Part shown: one piece after another, positions 36,667 through 48,745 of the stretch | Layout of the letters: each line of letters opens with the position of its first letter | Position numbering within the stretch: the stretch's first letter is position 1 | Assembly (NCBI GenBank): GCA_007922225.1 | Contig: ML679969.1 | Location: 16,365,999 to 16,429,998 of the forward strand | From: Emydura subglobosa | Taxonomy: Eukaryota; Chordata; Testudines; Chelidae | Direction: 5' to 3' | DNA length: 64,000 nt | Translations under genes and position numbers: made by a program | The notes under the pieces: model-generated | What the model saw: only the letters and a program-made list of their open reading frames with translations | The model's database searches: none | Told to the model about the DNA's origin: nothing

Positions 36667-37200
36667 ATAGATTCCTACAGTCCAAGGCCAGAAGGGACCC
36701 CAGTGATCATTGAGTCTGACCCCCTGGATAGCACCAGCCAGGATCTGCCCTGAATTCATTCCCGTCTGAACCAGAGCAGAGCTTTTAGAAAAATAGCCAG
36801 GAGTGATTTAAAATCTCCCAGTCCTGTCAAGTCCAACACAACCCTGCCAAGTTGTTCCAGTGGTTAATTATCTTCACTGATAAAAATTGCACCTTATTTC
36901 CCATCTGACTTTGTCTAGCTTCAGCTTCCAGCCATTGGATCTAGTTGGCCCTTTGTCTCATACACTGAAGAGCCATCTATCATCACATATTTGGTCCCCG
37001 TGTAGCTATTTCTAGATTGTGATCAGTCACCCCCTAATTCTCGCTCTGTGAAGCTAAATAGATGGAGCTCCTTGGGTCTGTCCCAGCAAGGCAGGTTTTC
37101 TAACCCTTGCATCATTCTCATGGCTCTTCTCCAAGGTAGCAATATCCAGCTTCAGCTGAGGATACCAGAACTGGACCCAGGATTCCAGCAGCGGTCACAT
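36667..37200 (-). mobile_element. Old CR1 LINE 3' fragment, antisense
   Basis: The + strand shows diverged antisense CR1 landmarks in order: 'aaggccagaagggacc' (36685), 'gatcattgagtctgacc' (36706), 'gttgttccagtggttaatta' (36850), 'cttgggtctgtcccagcaa' (37070), 'cattctcatggctcttctcc' (37110), 'ccagaactggacccaggatt' (37165). Divergence is clearly higher than in the copy at 10590, so this is an older insertion. No open frame survives. Confidence 0.75.
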
Positions 37201-40200
37201 CAGTGTCCGTCATTCTGCTGTCACTCCCCCTGCTTCCCTCACATATGCAGGGACATATACACCTACGTACGTAAGTGGCAAAACTCTAGGTATAAAATGG
37301 GCAGTCACTGTTTTGTTGTGTTCGCACTGAACAAAAAGTTCCTGGCAAACCCCGCTGTGCATACACTCACACCCAGACACCAGATCTAGGACACCCGCGT
37401 GCCAGCCGCCTCCTTCCATCGCCAGCATCTACTGAACCCACAATGTCCTTTGAAGCTAGATGTAAATAGCTGGTTGTGAAAAACCGAAGCGAGTTAAAGT
37501 GCATGATGACAAAGTGGCAGGGTCTGTGCAAGGACTAGCATGCAGGTGCAGTATATTTTTCGCTACTTCCCATGCTGTGTTACCATCCGCTGCCCGGTGC
37601 TGTACTCATTGTGTCTCTCTGACTGCACAAACTGTCTGCGTGGTAGGTGTTAGTCCAGCTATTGCTCGAGATTAGCAGAGTTAATAAATACTCAGCTCTT
37701 TTGTGCGCGGCTAATGCCTCGTATTGCTGCCCAGGGGCTTAGCACTGCACATGGCATTGTACTTCACAGAGCACCCTCCATTCATGTGTCACAAAGGCTC
37801 CCAGAGAAGCAGGCATCAGGGTACAGAGAAAAGGGCTGGAGGGGAGATTTGCACAGGGGAGGTGTCTGGCTCAGTGGGTGAGGGAGTCCCAGAGGAACCT
37901 CTGCTCCTAGCAGTATGGAGAGCAACAGAGAGGGTGCATCCAGGAGCGGGGCTGGGTGCAGGAAGTCTAGGCATAGCAAGGTTTGATGGCTGGGAAGCAG
38001 GTGCAGGGTAATGTCATGCAGGCCTGTTTGCCACCTGCGGGAGCATTCAGGGAAGCACCGGCTATTATTTGTACTACCAGAATGTTTCGGTGTCCCAGCC
38101 ACTTCCATTGCTCCAAAGCGTTCACAGGCTAAGGCAAGGCAGGAGATGACTGGAGCAGAGAGGCGGCATTCCCTGACTGAGCTGCACTCTGCTCCCCAGC
38201 CGCTGAGCCTGGATAGCACACGTAACGAGGCAAAACGAAGACGACAGCTGCCCTGGGCTTGGTGGGCCTCAGCCCCTTCTAGGCACCGTTAGCGCACAGG
38301 CCGCAGAGGTTGAGCCTCAGTTCTGCCGCAGAGCCGCTCATTAACAATAACTGATACGTTGGTGCCCGGCTGCTTTTAAGAATCCAGGGCCTGCTCTGTG
38401 TGTGAGTAACCCCAAGTCCCCCGACGGCTGGGCTCCCCTGGGCTGGGCCGTGCGCCCTGTGTGGCAGACAGGGTTGGGCCAGTGTAACAATAGCCGCGCC
38501 TGTCAGAGCTGCTGAGAGATGCCTGCCGGAGCTTTGTCTGCACTTCAGGCTGATGGGAGGGGGCCAGGGTAACGCGAGCTGGATATGGAGACTGTCAAAC
38601 TGGAAAGAGCAGCATAGGGAGCCAGGCATTACACGCCCTGCAGAACGGGGGGTCCTGGGAAATGGGCCGCTGGCCACCCAGGAATAGCAGAGCCCACCGT
38701 GTCTCCTGCAGGGATCACAAAGGGGCAGACATAACAGACACCCCTAGCAATTCCATGCTGGGACAGGCGGGAGTCTGGCCAGGGCCAGCCCCTACCCATG
38801 GGGACTGAGCGGGCGGGAGGAGAGCAGCTGGCAGAGTCCGAGCCAGGGTCTCTGTGGGGCTGATGGGCAGAGACAACCTTAACAGCTGGTTGGCTGCCCC
38901 ATTCCTCCCGCCTCTGCAGCCAGTGGAAGCCCAGGCGTGGCCTCGCCTGTAACGGGGCAGCAAAGCCCTGGCAGTGTTACACAAAGGGGGCCATGTGCCC
39001 TGCAAAGCCGAGGGACTCAGCCACTCAGCCTGGCAGGATCTCCAGGGCAACTGAGTCCAGCCCCTGCTCTCACAGGCAGCCCCGGCCTATAATCCCTTTC
39101 ACAAACAGAGCCAGCTCGTTAGGGCCTGCCAGTCACACGCGAGCTAGGGTGTTTGTTCCTGCTGCTCCCATTGCACCTTAGTCCTCTGATGGTTGCAAAC
39201 ATTCTTCGCGTTTCCTGCCTACATTTAGTCATGGCCCATTTATCCTTTCTAAAGCGTCCCCTCCCCGCCACACTGAGCATCTCTGCAACGAAGCCTGCTG
39301 CGTTACTCCCCCTGCGGCAGGAGACTTGACCACATCATGCACAGCTGCAGAATGGGCCACGTTTGCCCCAGCGGGGCTGTGCTGCCAGCTGTGTGCATGG
39401 AGGAAATCCACCTGCATTGATGCAGCCATGCCAGCCCCCAGTGCAGACCTGCTGCTTCGGCACAAAGCAGGGCGGACACGGCACAGCTGACGGTGTGTGA
39501 CCTGCACAACGGCTGCACTGGTGTAACGGGTGCCCCTTTCTTGGCTGCTGACTAGGCCTGCTTGAGGTTGGCAAGTCCTCAGGGCCGGAGCAGCCTCTGG
39601 CCTGAGTGCGGCCAGCCCGCAGAGCGCTGTCGCTCAGGAAATGACAGTGCTGGGGGTGTTTCCAGACAAGTCCAAGGACTGTCCCCGCCTGTGTCGGGAA
39701 ATGCATTGGCCATCCCAGCGTGAGTGGGGGGCTGAGGCGAGGGCCGCAAAGGACAAGGAAAGTGGGTGATGCCGCGTGCAGAACAGGGTTTTCGAGATGC
39801 CCATTTTAAGATTAATCTTCAGGTATGGTTTTGTGAAGAGAAATGGGAGCCGCTGCCCTGTGATTGGCTAGTGCCACCTGCGTGATGTCATTACCGGATT
39901 AGCCGATAGGTGTAGGTAATTCATTAGAGAGCGGCTGTAAGCGGAGAGGCTGGCTCAGGTGTCACAGGTGTGCTGGGGCCAGGTGTCGGGTGGCACTTTT
40001 GTTTCAGGCAGGCAGGTTTCGTGGGTCTCTCCGCCTTGCCGGGTGCAGGTAAGCGGGGCTTTTCCTTTACCCTACAGCACATCCCGGAGGCAGCGGGTGT
40101 TTGCTGGGGTCTCTCACGCCGCATCCCCACAGGGCACAGGCCTTCGCCCTGGGTGCTGCGCTGGGTCAGGGAGCATTTGGTATCCAGCTGCAGACTCGGG

Positions 40201-41939
40201 CGTGGCGCTGGGCAGGTGGGTTATTGCATGAGGCTGTGCTGGGGTGTGCTCATGTTGTTGTGGGGGGAGCAGAGTGGGACTGGAGGAACCAGCTGGGGGG
40301 ATTAGTTGGACTTGGAGGGGGTCTCCAAGTAGCACCACATCTGTGCTGCTCATGAGAGGGGGATGCTAGTGTCTCAGCCAGGGACTCCCGTAAGACTTCT
40401 CTCTTCTCTGTGACTCACCCCGTATGCCACAGAGGAGGCAGGACTGGGGAGCCATCCCAGGCTTCCCTGCCAGTGAGGGGCTGAGCCCATGGGGCTGCTT
40501 GCAATGACTAGACTCCCTGCCTGCCAGCAAGGACTCCACCTCACTGCTGGCTGGCTCTCTGGGGACAGTGCCTGGCTGGCCACTGCAGACAGTGTCCAGA
40601 GAGGCTGGAGGGGGGACCCCTGGGAGCAGCGGGCTGGACAGTGATGTGGCAGGTCCCTGTCTGTCTGTCTGTCCTCATGGTCCCTTTCCTGTGGGGGGGG
40701 AGGGGGATGAGTTGGCTTTGTGGCTGGCACTGGAGCATTTAGCATGTTTGATTCTCTCCTGTTTCTGTCACTTGCACTGTTGAGCCGATGTGTCCTCCAT
40801 GATTTTCTCCATTCCTCTTCTTGCTCTGGCTTCCCCGACATCTTTGGAGCAGAGAATGCACCTGTCAGGCGGGGCACATGGCGGAAGGCAGCGGTGTGCT
40901 CCCCGGCCGACTCACCAGCTCGGCATCACCGTGGGGCCCAGGGCGTGTCGGACTCTTGCTCTTCTCTCTTTGGAAGGGACAAGTGCATCTGCAGGTCTCC
41001 AACAAGGGCCCTGGCTAGTGAGGCTCCTGCAGCAGATCTCTGCTCCTTAGAAAAGACTCCAGCTAACACACAGCGGGGTCCTTGTGTTGGAACACACTGT
41101 GTTCTGCATCCTCCCAGGTCACGTACGCGCGATCTGCTTAATGCAACCGTCACCCTGCTTGTTCGTGACACCCAGGGCGCTTGAGGCTGTCAAAAGTTCC
41201 CATCTTTAGCAGTTACTCACTTTGCTCGGCATCACCTGCCGGCCACCACTAAGCCACTGCAGCAGCAGATAAAGAGGCAACCCAGGGCGGGGTCCCTTCA
41301 TGCCCAGCACCATGCAGGACTTCAGCAAACCAGTTGTCACTAGCCACCTAAGGCTTTGGGGCCGGTTTGGAGAACACAGCTCGTGTGCATTTGGGTGTCC
41401 ACGCTGTGCATTTGCCACGGTGCAATTGTAACTGCAGTTTCTTGCTAAGGGCCACATTGTGAACTCAGTTGTGTCATTCTGGATTTTGGTTGGTTTAACT
41501 GAGGGCAGAATTTGGCCTTGAGTCCAAAGGAGACTGAGTGAGCAGCACGTAGGGAGTTACCAATGCAGTTTGGCCTGTTTAATGTTCATACAAAGCGTGG
41601 CCATGCAAAATCATGTGCAAGGGGAAAAGAAAGTGATGAATGCAAATAGCCTGGCCTCTGCTGGAACAAAAGAGCTTGTGAGCTGGAAGTCAGGGACTCT
41701 GAGTTTCAGCCGCAAAGCTGCAGTCAGCATTTCTCCACGGTGCTGGCCCCATCAGCCCATTCCAGTGCTTTCCTCTCTGCTTGCAGGAAGGCTCCCACTT
41801 GAGCTAGAGGAGACTTTTCATGCCCCAGTGGCTTAGCACAAGGCCTCTGCCATGTTCCCAGCCCACTGGTCCCGCAGAGGCAGAGCTCTAGGCCCGGTTT
41901 GTATCTGGGCCCATTCTGAGTGCCTCCTAATCACGAAAG

Positions 41940-42112
41940 CATTTACCTCCACAACAGTGCTGTGCAGCAGGGCCATGCTAGTGCCCCCATGTCACAGACA
42001 CAGCGAGACTCACACAGGGAGGCCATGGCAGAGCAGTAGCTTGAACGCTTGTCTCCTGAGTCCCAGCCTAGTGCCCCAACCACTGGGCAATCATTCCCAA
42101 GAGCACAGCTGA
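41940..42112 (-). mobile_element. MIR-like (CORE-SINE) remnant
   Basis: The + strand reads 'ccatgtcacagacacagcga', then 'ctcacacagggaggccatgg', 'cagagcagtagcttgaacg', then 'tctcctgagtcccagcctag' and 'tgccccaaccactgg'. This is the antisense order of a MIR-type SINE: core, then tRNA-like head with its B-box region. The copy is diverged and truncated. Confidence 0.55.
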
Positions 42113-43681
42113 CCCAGCCAGAGGGTGTCGCTCTTGTAGCAGTGCAGACCTGCTCCCCAAGGACTCAAGGCCAGCAGCCAGTTGCAAGTGTTTAATGCAT
42201 CTTCCGATAGCCCCAGGAGCAGCCAGCAGATGCCCCTGCAGCGTGAGCAGGCATCTTACCTAACCCTGCTTGAGGCTGTGCTGCTCAGTGCTGTACCATC
42301 TCGCTCAGCAGAGCCTGCGTGGTTAGCCACGCCGGCAGCAGCATGCTCTGAAAATTATGGAAACCTGGCTCAGAGGTGCCAGGAGCCTGTGGAAAATAGC
42401 TAGTAACTTTTCCAAGGGCCTTTGTCCTATTTCCTGCCTCATAAAATCCAGGCCACTTAGCTGTACTACACACAAAGCCAGTGAGATATGCACCAAGGCG
42501 ATTTACAGAGGCTGCTCCCGTTGGGTCTTAGTTACTTAATAACAGGGACATTTACAGCAAAGTTTGGGGCGGTGGAAAGTGCCCGGCTCCTCTGGTTTTG
42601 CAAAGGGATAAGCTGCCCCAGCTAATCCCCAGGGGCTTGGATTGAGTCCTGTGGATCCTAAAGTCTCCTCAAAAGGGGTTATGAAAACAAAGGCTCAGCC
42701 AGGTTCTTAGTGCCTCCTGCAGGACAGGTTTGTGGGCCCTCGGTGACTTTATGGAATTGCATCTCAGGTTCTCATCTCAGCAGCTAGAGCCGGAGAGACG
42801 AGTGCTCCAGGAGGACCTAAAATAGTGAGATTTTTCAGTTCCCTAGAAAATTACCCACGATGTTTCCTGCCCTGGGAACTAACCATGCCCCCTTCAGAGA
42901 ACACCCGTCTCCTGCTGCCCTGCTGCTGCAGGTACATAGCGCTGAGAAATGTGGCGTTCGACACAGGGATCAGGCTCCCAGCTCCACACATGGGGGGAAG
43001 GAGGTTAAAGCCGGAGTATCTGCCAGGCCGTGTTCAGTGACTTTATTACTTATTATCTGTGCAGCAATGAGGAGCTAGGAGAGATATTAATGCAAACGCC
43101 ATTACTGGCTGTGTGCAGGAAACTGAAATGATTAAAGAACTGGAGAGCAGCTGGGAACCTACTTATTTCTCCAAGTGTTCGTCTCACCGTGCGTGCCACG
43201 GGAGCTGTGGAAAATAGCCAGGACGTCTCTTTGTTCGGTGTCTGTACAGCGCCGTGCACGCTGGGTCCTGGTCAGTGACTGGGGCTCCAAACAATTGTCA
43301 TGCAAAGAAAAGTAATAGCCATCATGTCGTCAGGGACACTGTGCCCCAGAGCGTGCAGGGTGCAGTGCTGCTAGGTGTTTCATGGTGCTGGGACACCCAG
43401 CGAGAGCGGAGGGTGAGTCTGTGGGGGCCGTTCTGGCCTGGGCTCAGTTTCCAGCCCTGTGTGACCTCCGCGCCGCAGGGCAAGTCGCATAATGTCTCTG
43501 GGCCCCAGTTCCCATCCGTGCGGGGCGAGCATGCTCCTTCCTTTCTCCCACCCCTTGTCTTTCCACGTGCGCTCAGGGCAGGGAGCGTCTCCCCCTCCAG
43601 CACCCAGCGGGGCCCCTCCCTCGTCCGGGGCCTTGCCCAGCACACCCTACTGCAAACCTGGCCCCCTCTTGTTGCCTGCAG

Positions 43682-43843
43682 GTATCGTCACACGACAGCA
43701 GCCCGGCAGGACTTCGGCGGGTTGACTCCAACAGGAAATCTAGGAACTTCAGCAAGCAGCCCAGCACTGGGGATTACTACAAACACCTCGACCACAGCGC
43801 AGGGGAGCAGCCCGGCAGCTGGAAGATGGCGCACAGCGAGGAG
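43682..43843 (+). CDS. ESPNL: ESPNL exon G (STGDYY linker)
   Basis: A 54-codon exon, phase 0 on both sides, with acceptor CTCTTGTTGCCTGCAG and donor GAG|GTGAGC. It encodes [19 protein letters not shown] then GDYYKHL, ending KMAHSEE. The [16 protein letters not shown] and MAHSEE motifs are characteristic of ESPN between its two proline-rich blocks. The exon is basic and probably disordered. Confidence 0.93.
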
Positions 43844-44484
43844 GTGAGCTGCTGGGGCCGCTGCTCCCAACCACCCTCCTTAATTGGCTTTTCTCTGCCC
43901 AGGGGCTTCCCAGGCCTCAGTGCATTGAGCCAAACTCCCGAGTGAGCACTCACCGAGTCTGAGTGTCTGACTGGGCAGCACAGGCCCCTGGGCGGAGGCG
44001 AAACTCGTGTACGTACGTACGCGGACCTGCCCGGCCCAGAGGAGTGGCCTGGGAAGCAGAGACTCCCCCCCCAGGGATCCATCCACCCCCCCACCAGTGA
44101 CTGCTCCAGCAGTTGTATGAAATGAATTGGTGGGGCTCAAATGTCCGCATCGTAAAGCCCACTGCCACAGCCGGCATGAACAGGCCATCTTTCTGGCAAG
44201 CTCAGCCGAGGCCAGGGGGCCCAGCCCCTCACAGCGTGGCTCCAGAGCAGCATGTGGGGAAGCTGCCAGCTGGCCCTGCCCGGGCTCTGGGGGATGGATT
44301 GCTGGCCTAGAGGGTTGTCAGTGCAGCAACGGGACTATTGCCGTCCCATCTCGGCGGCTCTGGGGCTCTGGCCATGTAGACCACAGCTGGCAGGGTACCC
44401 GCAGGAGCCCGTTTCATCGCCCTGCGCTAGCACTTGCTGGAACTTCATTAGTATTTTTTCAGTGTATTCATTTGTTTGTTTAAG
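43844..44484 (+). other. Intron between exons G and H
   Basis: Phase-0 intron of 641 bp, GTGAGC donor. It ends TTTGTTTGTTTAAG, an AAG-type acceptor with a good T-rich tract. A short GTAC repeat lies at 44007-44022. Nothing else was recognised. Confidence 0.85.
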
Positions 44485-44677
44485 GCTTCTCCTCTTTCTG
44501 ACAACAACGTGCACAATGGGAGCGTGGCTGAGAACAAGCCCTCCGGGGAGCTGCCACCCCCGCCCCCTCCTCCTCCTCTTCCTGAGAGCATCTGTCCTCC
44601 ACCTCCGCCCCCTCCACTGCCAACGGAGACGCAGGTGCCCTGTTCGAGCCAGCGCCGGTCGTCTTCTTCCACTGGAA
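44485..44677 (+). CDS. ESPNL: ESPNL exon H (second proline-rich block)
   Basis: The exon encodes ASPLSDNNVHNGSVAENK, then GELPPPPPPPPLPES and ICPPPPPPPLPTET, then SSQRRSSSSTGS across the junction. It matches the second ESPN proline-rich region, and the QRRSSSSTGS motif immediately precedes WH2 in ESPN. Entry is phase 0 via an AAG acceptor (TTTGTTTAAG). Exit is phase 1 at GGAA|GTAAGT. Proline runs are profilin/SH3 ligand candidates. The frame is intact. Confidence 0.92.
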
Positions 44678-45299
44678 GTAAGTTGGGCAGTTCTTTGCAA
44701 AGCTCTTGCCACCTGGTTTGTGGTGCCTGTGGCTGGTTTGACACCCCAGGGCTCTGATCTGTGTACTGATAATGCAGCTTCCTGCCAAAACTAGGGAGGA
44801 AAGCAGGTTTGGTTTGAGAATTCCTTCCCCGCCACGGCTTCACGAGAGACAGCAAATGAGTGGGAGAATTGTAAGCTCATCACGGCACAACCTGCAAAAT
44901 GCTTTAGCCATGACCCTTGTGACACACACGAGTCCCTGTCTCTAGGAGCTGTCACTCCACCTGCAGAAATAACACGCGGCATGAGAAGCAGCTGATGAGG
45001 TGGGAGGGGGCAGGCCCAGGGTAAGGTATGTAAGATTGCACAGGTGCTCTGCTGGGTGTGATTGCTGCTGTTTCATTGCCGGGTACATGGGAACACCTGG
45101 CCAGCTCACAGCCTCATCCACGCAGGTTTGTCATTGTGGCACAAGGATGTTTGGGATTTTTTGTGTCTAAGGGGACAGGGTGGGAGCTGGGATGAGTAAA
45201 GAAATAGACACCGAGTCAGCGGACAGTTCTCCCAACCAGATTGTTACTGCAGCTTCCATTTACCATCCTAGGCTTGAGACTAACTACTAATGATGATTA

Positions 45300-45390
45300 C
45301 CTCCATAGCACCCAGGCATTCAGGTGCTGTACAGACAGGGAAAGAGGCAAGTTTCTGCTGCAAAGAGCTTCCATTCTGCTAGGCACTAGA
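45300..45390 (+). repeat. Ancient dispersed repeat fragment
   Basis: 'caggtgctgtacagacaggg' followed by 'gctgcaaagagcttccattc' repeats the pattern seen at 30740, 47915 and 58480. It is probably the 3' end of an old LINE or SINE. Confidence 0.4.
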
Positions 45391-47914
45391 TGGAGGAGGG
45401 ATGGGACACAGCTTAGCTGCTGCCATTATTAAAGTCCTGGTCCATTGGTGCCTAACCTTTGTCACCTTACCTAGCTGGGCGGCGCGAGTGGAGGGCACCA
45501 CTGCCAAGTGGGCCAGCGAGAAAAGGAGTGTCACAAACTCCTGTTGCACTCCACTTTGAGCTTTCTAAGTGGTTCGTCTGGGTGACGCCAACTCCAGGCA
45601 AACCCAGCCCTGCAGACCCACTGGAGCCAGGCTCTGTGGCAGCCTCCTCCGTGCAACAGGTCTCATAAACGAAGTCTCTGCTGGTTTGTGCCTGACCCTG
45701 CCTCCTTTCTGGAGCAGCTGCCAGTGTTCAGGGTTTCTGCCCATCCTGTCTCTCAGCACTAGGGGTCCCTCCCGGGAGATCTCCCTGTGCCCCAAGGCTG
45801 GATGTGGCTGGAGATGGGGCTGGCCCACGCACACAGCAGCAGGGAGACGGAGGCATTATGGAATGAGGTGTCCAGCCTGAGCCGGCTGTTGCTGACCCTC
45901 CTCTGCCAGGCCGGTGGGTTCCTGTCCCTCTGGGCATGTGGCAGCAGCTGGGTGGCTCTGGACGCCACCTATGGCACTCAGCAGGCTGCGGGGTTTGTAT
46001 CGACATCCCCCTTTCTCTGTGACATGCTCCCTGAAGCCCCCCAGCCTCAGGCGATGAGCAGGAGCGTTTGGTAAAGACAGCGCGGAGCCCTGGGCAGCGC
46101 CGCTCCGACTCTCAGATGCTCCGCGTCCCCTTTCAAGGAGTGGCTGCTGACAGAGGCTGTGGGGGCCATCAGGGTCATCATGCAGTGCATGGCAGCGAGG
46201 CCCCAGCCCGCCCAGGCCGGCAGACGGCACACACGTAATAGCTGTGCAGACAGCTCTTTGAAGGCACAGCTCGGACCTGAGGCCCAGGGAGGTGGCTGGG
46301 CATCAGAGTCCGAGCGACAGCCAAAACCAGTCTGGGCAGCTGGTTTTAGCATGCAGGGGCGAGCCCAGCTCTCTACCCTGGCAAGGGCCTATGCAGACAT
46401 ACCCTGGGCGGCATGGCCAGGAGCTGCCAGGCAGAGCAGTGCCCTGTAGCCCCAGGCTTTGTTCTACAGACGGTCACTGGAGAAGCTGAATGTGGGCCCT
46501 CCCCTGGGTACATGCCTCTGCGAGCCCTGGGGTGTCTGGGATCGGCCAGTGCACACCCTGCAGGGAACTCTCACTCGGGGACTGTTCCCAACGCCCCAGC
46601 TGAGCGAGCAGCAGAGCGCCGGACGTACCCCCATGAACGGGCTTGCTGGAGCGCTTGCCCAGTGAGGGTTAGGCTAGGCAGCCGGGGACTGGCCACGCCA
46701 CAGCAAGGAGGCACAGGCCAGACGGCTGGAGGGCAGGCTCTGAGAGCGGGCCCCCAGGCCTTGAATTACACAGCCCAGGTAGGGCAGCCTCCAGTCAGAG
46801 CCCACCCCCAGGGCAGTTTTCCCTCAGGCCCTGTTCCCAGAAAGAGAGGCAGGAAGGGCCCTGCAGGGGCAGGGAAGGTTAGCCCCTTCTGCAGCGCTTG
46901 CTAGCACGGACCAGTCAAACAGCCTGCCCGGCTGAGAGCCCCACATACACACAATACAGGGCCCCTGCCATGCTTTGGCTGCCCCCCAACACCACGCTAC
47001 ACAACTCTGCTCTGTTGCTTTGCATCCCCCTCCCGCCACTGCCTGCCTGCCTATCCATCCTCTCTCCTTCTCTTTTGCTATCAAACACCAATGCCCCCAA
47101 CCTCCTCCTTTTGTAGCATGCTGGGGAGCTGGTCCTACCCGCCTGCAGCTGGCCAGCCCAGAGCCCATAATCCCTGCACTCAGGGCCTGCAGCTGGGCTC
47201 CTTCCTCCAGCCAGGGGGGAGGGTTAACCCTTCCCTTGCCAGCCAGCAGTCAAAGCACAGCATGGCTGTTAAAGCGCCACAGGGCATCGCCATCAGTCCT
47301 GCTGCAGTAAAGGACCAGACAGCTGGCCTCGCCCACGGTCCTGCCTAGTCTTCACTAGGCAAACAGGTTGTTTGCTCCACAGGTGAGCGGCCTAGTGTAG
47401 ACAAGGGGAGGTGTTCTTTAACCCCCTGTGAGCTGGTCACCGTGACCCACTGGTTCTTCCCACCAGCTCCCCCCCCCAGGGCAGGCAAGGCCCCCTCAGG
47501 ATGGCCGCTCTTCCCTGCCTAGCCCCTTTCCTTGTCCTTGTTCCCAGGGCTCACGCTGCTCGTCTCAGAGCGCAGGGCTGGGCTCGCGGCGTTGGAGGGG
47601 GCTTTGGTGCTCTCAGATACGTGTCGCTGGCTGGGTGGGGAAGCTTTGGGCGCGTGCCTGCACCCTCTGCACTTGCGGCCCGTGTGCTGAGCAACGGGGC
47701 CAACAAGAGCTTTCCTTTGTGCCCTTGGGTCACAGAGCTGGGGGCAGCCAGACCACAGGTGGGGTCGGGGAGCAGCTACTGTGGCCTGCTGCTCCATCAC
47801 CCTCTTTGGGGTGTCAGAGGTGCAGTTACCATTACTGGTCGTGTGCGTGACAGTGGTGCCTACAGGGCAGCCACAAGTGGGGCCCCCCCGCCTCCTCCCG
47901 CTCCCCCCCCCCAA

Positions 47915-47990
47915 TTGGCAGGCAGTCCCTGCCCCAAAGAGCTCCCAGTCGCAATAGACAGACATGGTGTGGGAAGGGCCAGAAGACGCC
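47915..47990 (+). repeat. Ancient dispersed repeat fragment
   Basis: 'agtccctgccccaaagagct' and 'cccagtcgcaatagacagac' are the same 3'-end pattern as at 30740. Confidence 0.4.
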
Positions 47991-48469
47991 AGCAGCATGA
48001 TGACAGCAAACGGCATGTTCGTGCCAGGATTTATTGGTTTGTTTCTTTGTGGGAGTTTCCTTAGGAGGGGCTCAGCTACGTGGAAAGAAAAAGGCAGGGA
48101 GGGGCAGGGGTTGAGGGGCACAGGGCTGGGAGAAAAGGGTTAAGGGGGCAGGTGTGGAGTGATGCTGAGATGAAAAGACCAGGAGAAGCAGGGCTGGAGC
48201 AGTCAATCAGCACAGGGCAGAGAAATTCCAGTTAAACTGTAGGATGGTCTCTGAATATCTTGAGGTCCTGGCTTTGGCTGCATCTGGTCCTCCCAGCTGG
48301 AGTCTCTGGCTAACTTCTCTCTGCTGTCGCCCCCCCCCTTTCCCCCCCCCGAGCTATATGGTGGGGGAGAGAGAAGGCAGCTCCTGGGTGCTAGTGCCCC
48401 CAGAGCGTGTGGGGGGTCTCCCTTGCACAGTTCTGGGTCACAAAGGGCTCTGGGAGGAGGTGTGCCCCC

Positions 48470-48745
48470 CACCACAGTATTGTCAGTGTGTGGAACTCGC
48501 TGCTACAAGATATCATGGAGACCTACCATGAGCAGGACTAGAAAGGAGCTGGCAATAGACACTCCAAGCCACATCAGGCAGGGGTAACAATGTCCCGGTG
48601 ATATGAACCTTGTGCTCCGGGTGATAGGAAGAAACACTCCCCATGGCAGGTTATCCAGGAGTGTCCATTAAGGGGCTTCTTGCCACATCCTCTGACAGCT
48701 GGTGCTGGCCACTGGAGGAGACTGGCACGGAGGGGCTCCTGGTCA
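48470..48745 (+). mobile_element. CR1 LINE 3' fragment, sense
   Basis: In order it shows 'gtgtggaactcgctgctaca', 'gatatcatggagacctacc', 'gagcaggactagaaaggagc', 'cttgtgctccgggtgatagg', 'tccccatggcaggttatcca' and 'agctggtgctggccactgg'. This is the 3' untranslated region of an older CR1 subfamily, diverged and truncated. Confidence 0.7.

Larger units (their letters stand above)
29691..43681 (+). other. Large intron between exons F and G
   Basis: Phase-0 intron of about 14 kb. It contains a short dispersed-repeat fragment (30740-30800), an old antisense CR1 (36667-37200) and a MIR-like SINE (41940-42112). The rest (29691-30735, 30800-36660, 37200-41935, 42115-43680) is GC-rich single-copy-looking sequence without a gene I can support. 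The block 39840-39960 has CCAAT-, CRE- and homeodomain-type motifs. The long open frames on the minus strand here are GC-driven. Confidence 0.75.

Noticed and set aside
37251..37270. 20-nt segment between a strong acceptor and a GTAAGT donor
   Set aside because: It would break the frame in a phase-0 intron and adjoins an old CR1 copy; more likely a chance pseudoexon.
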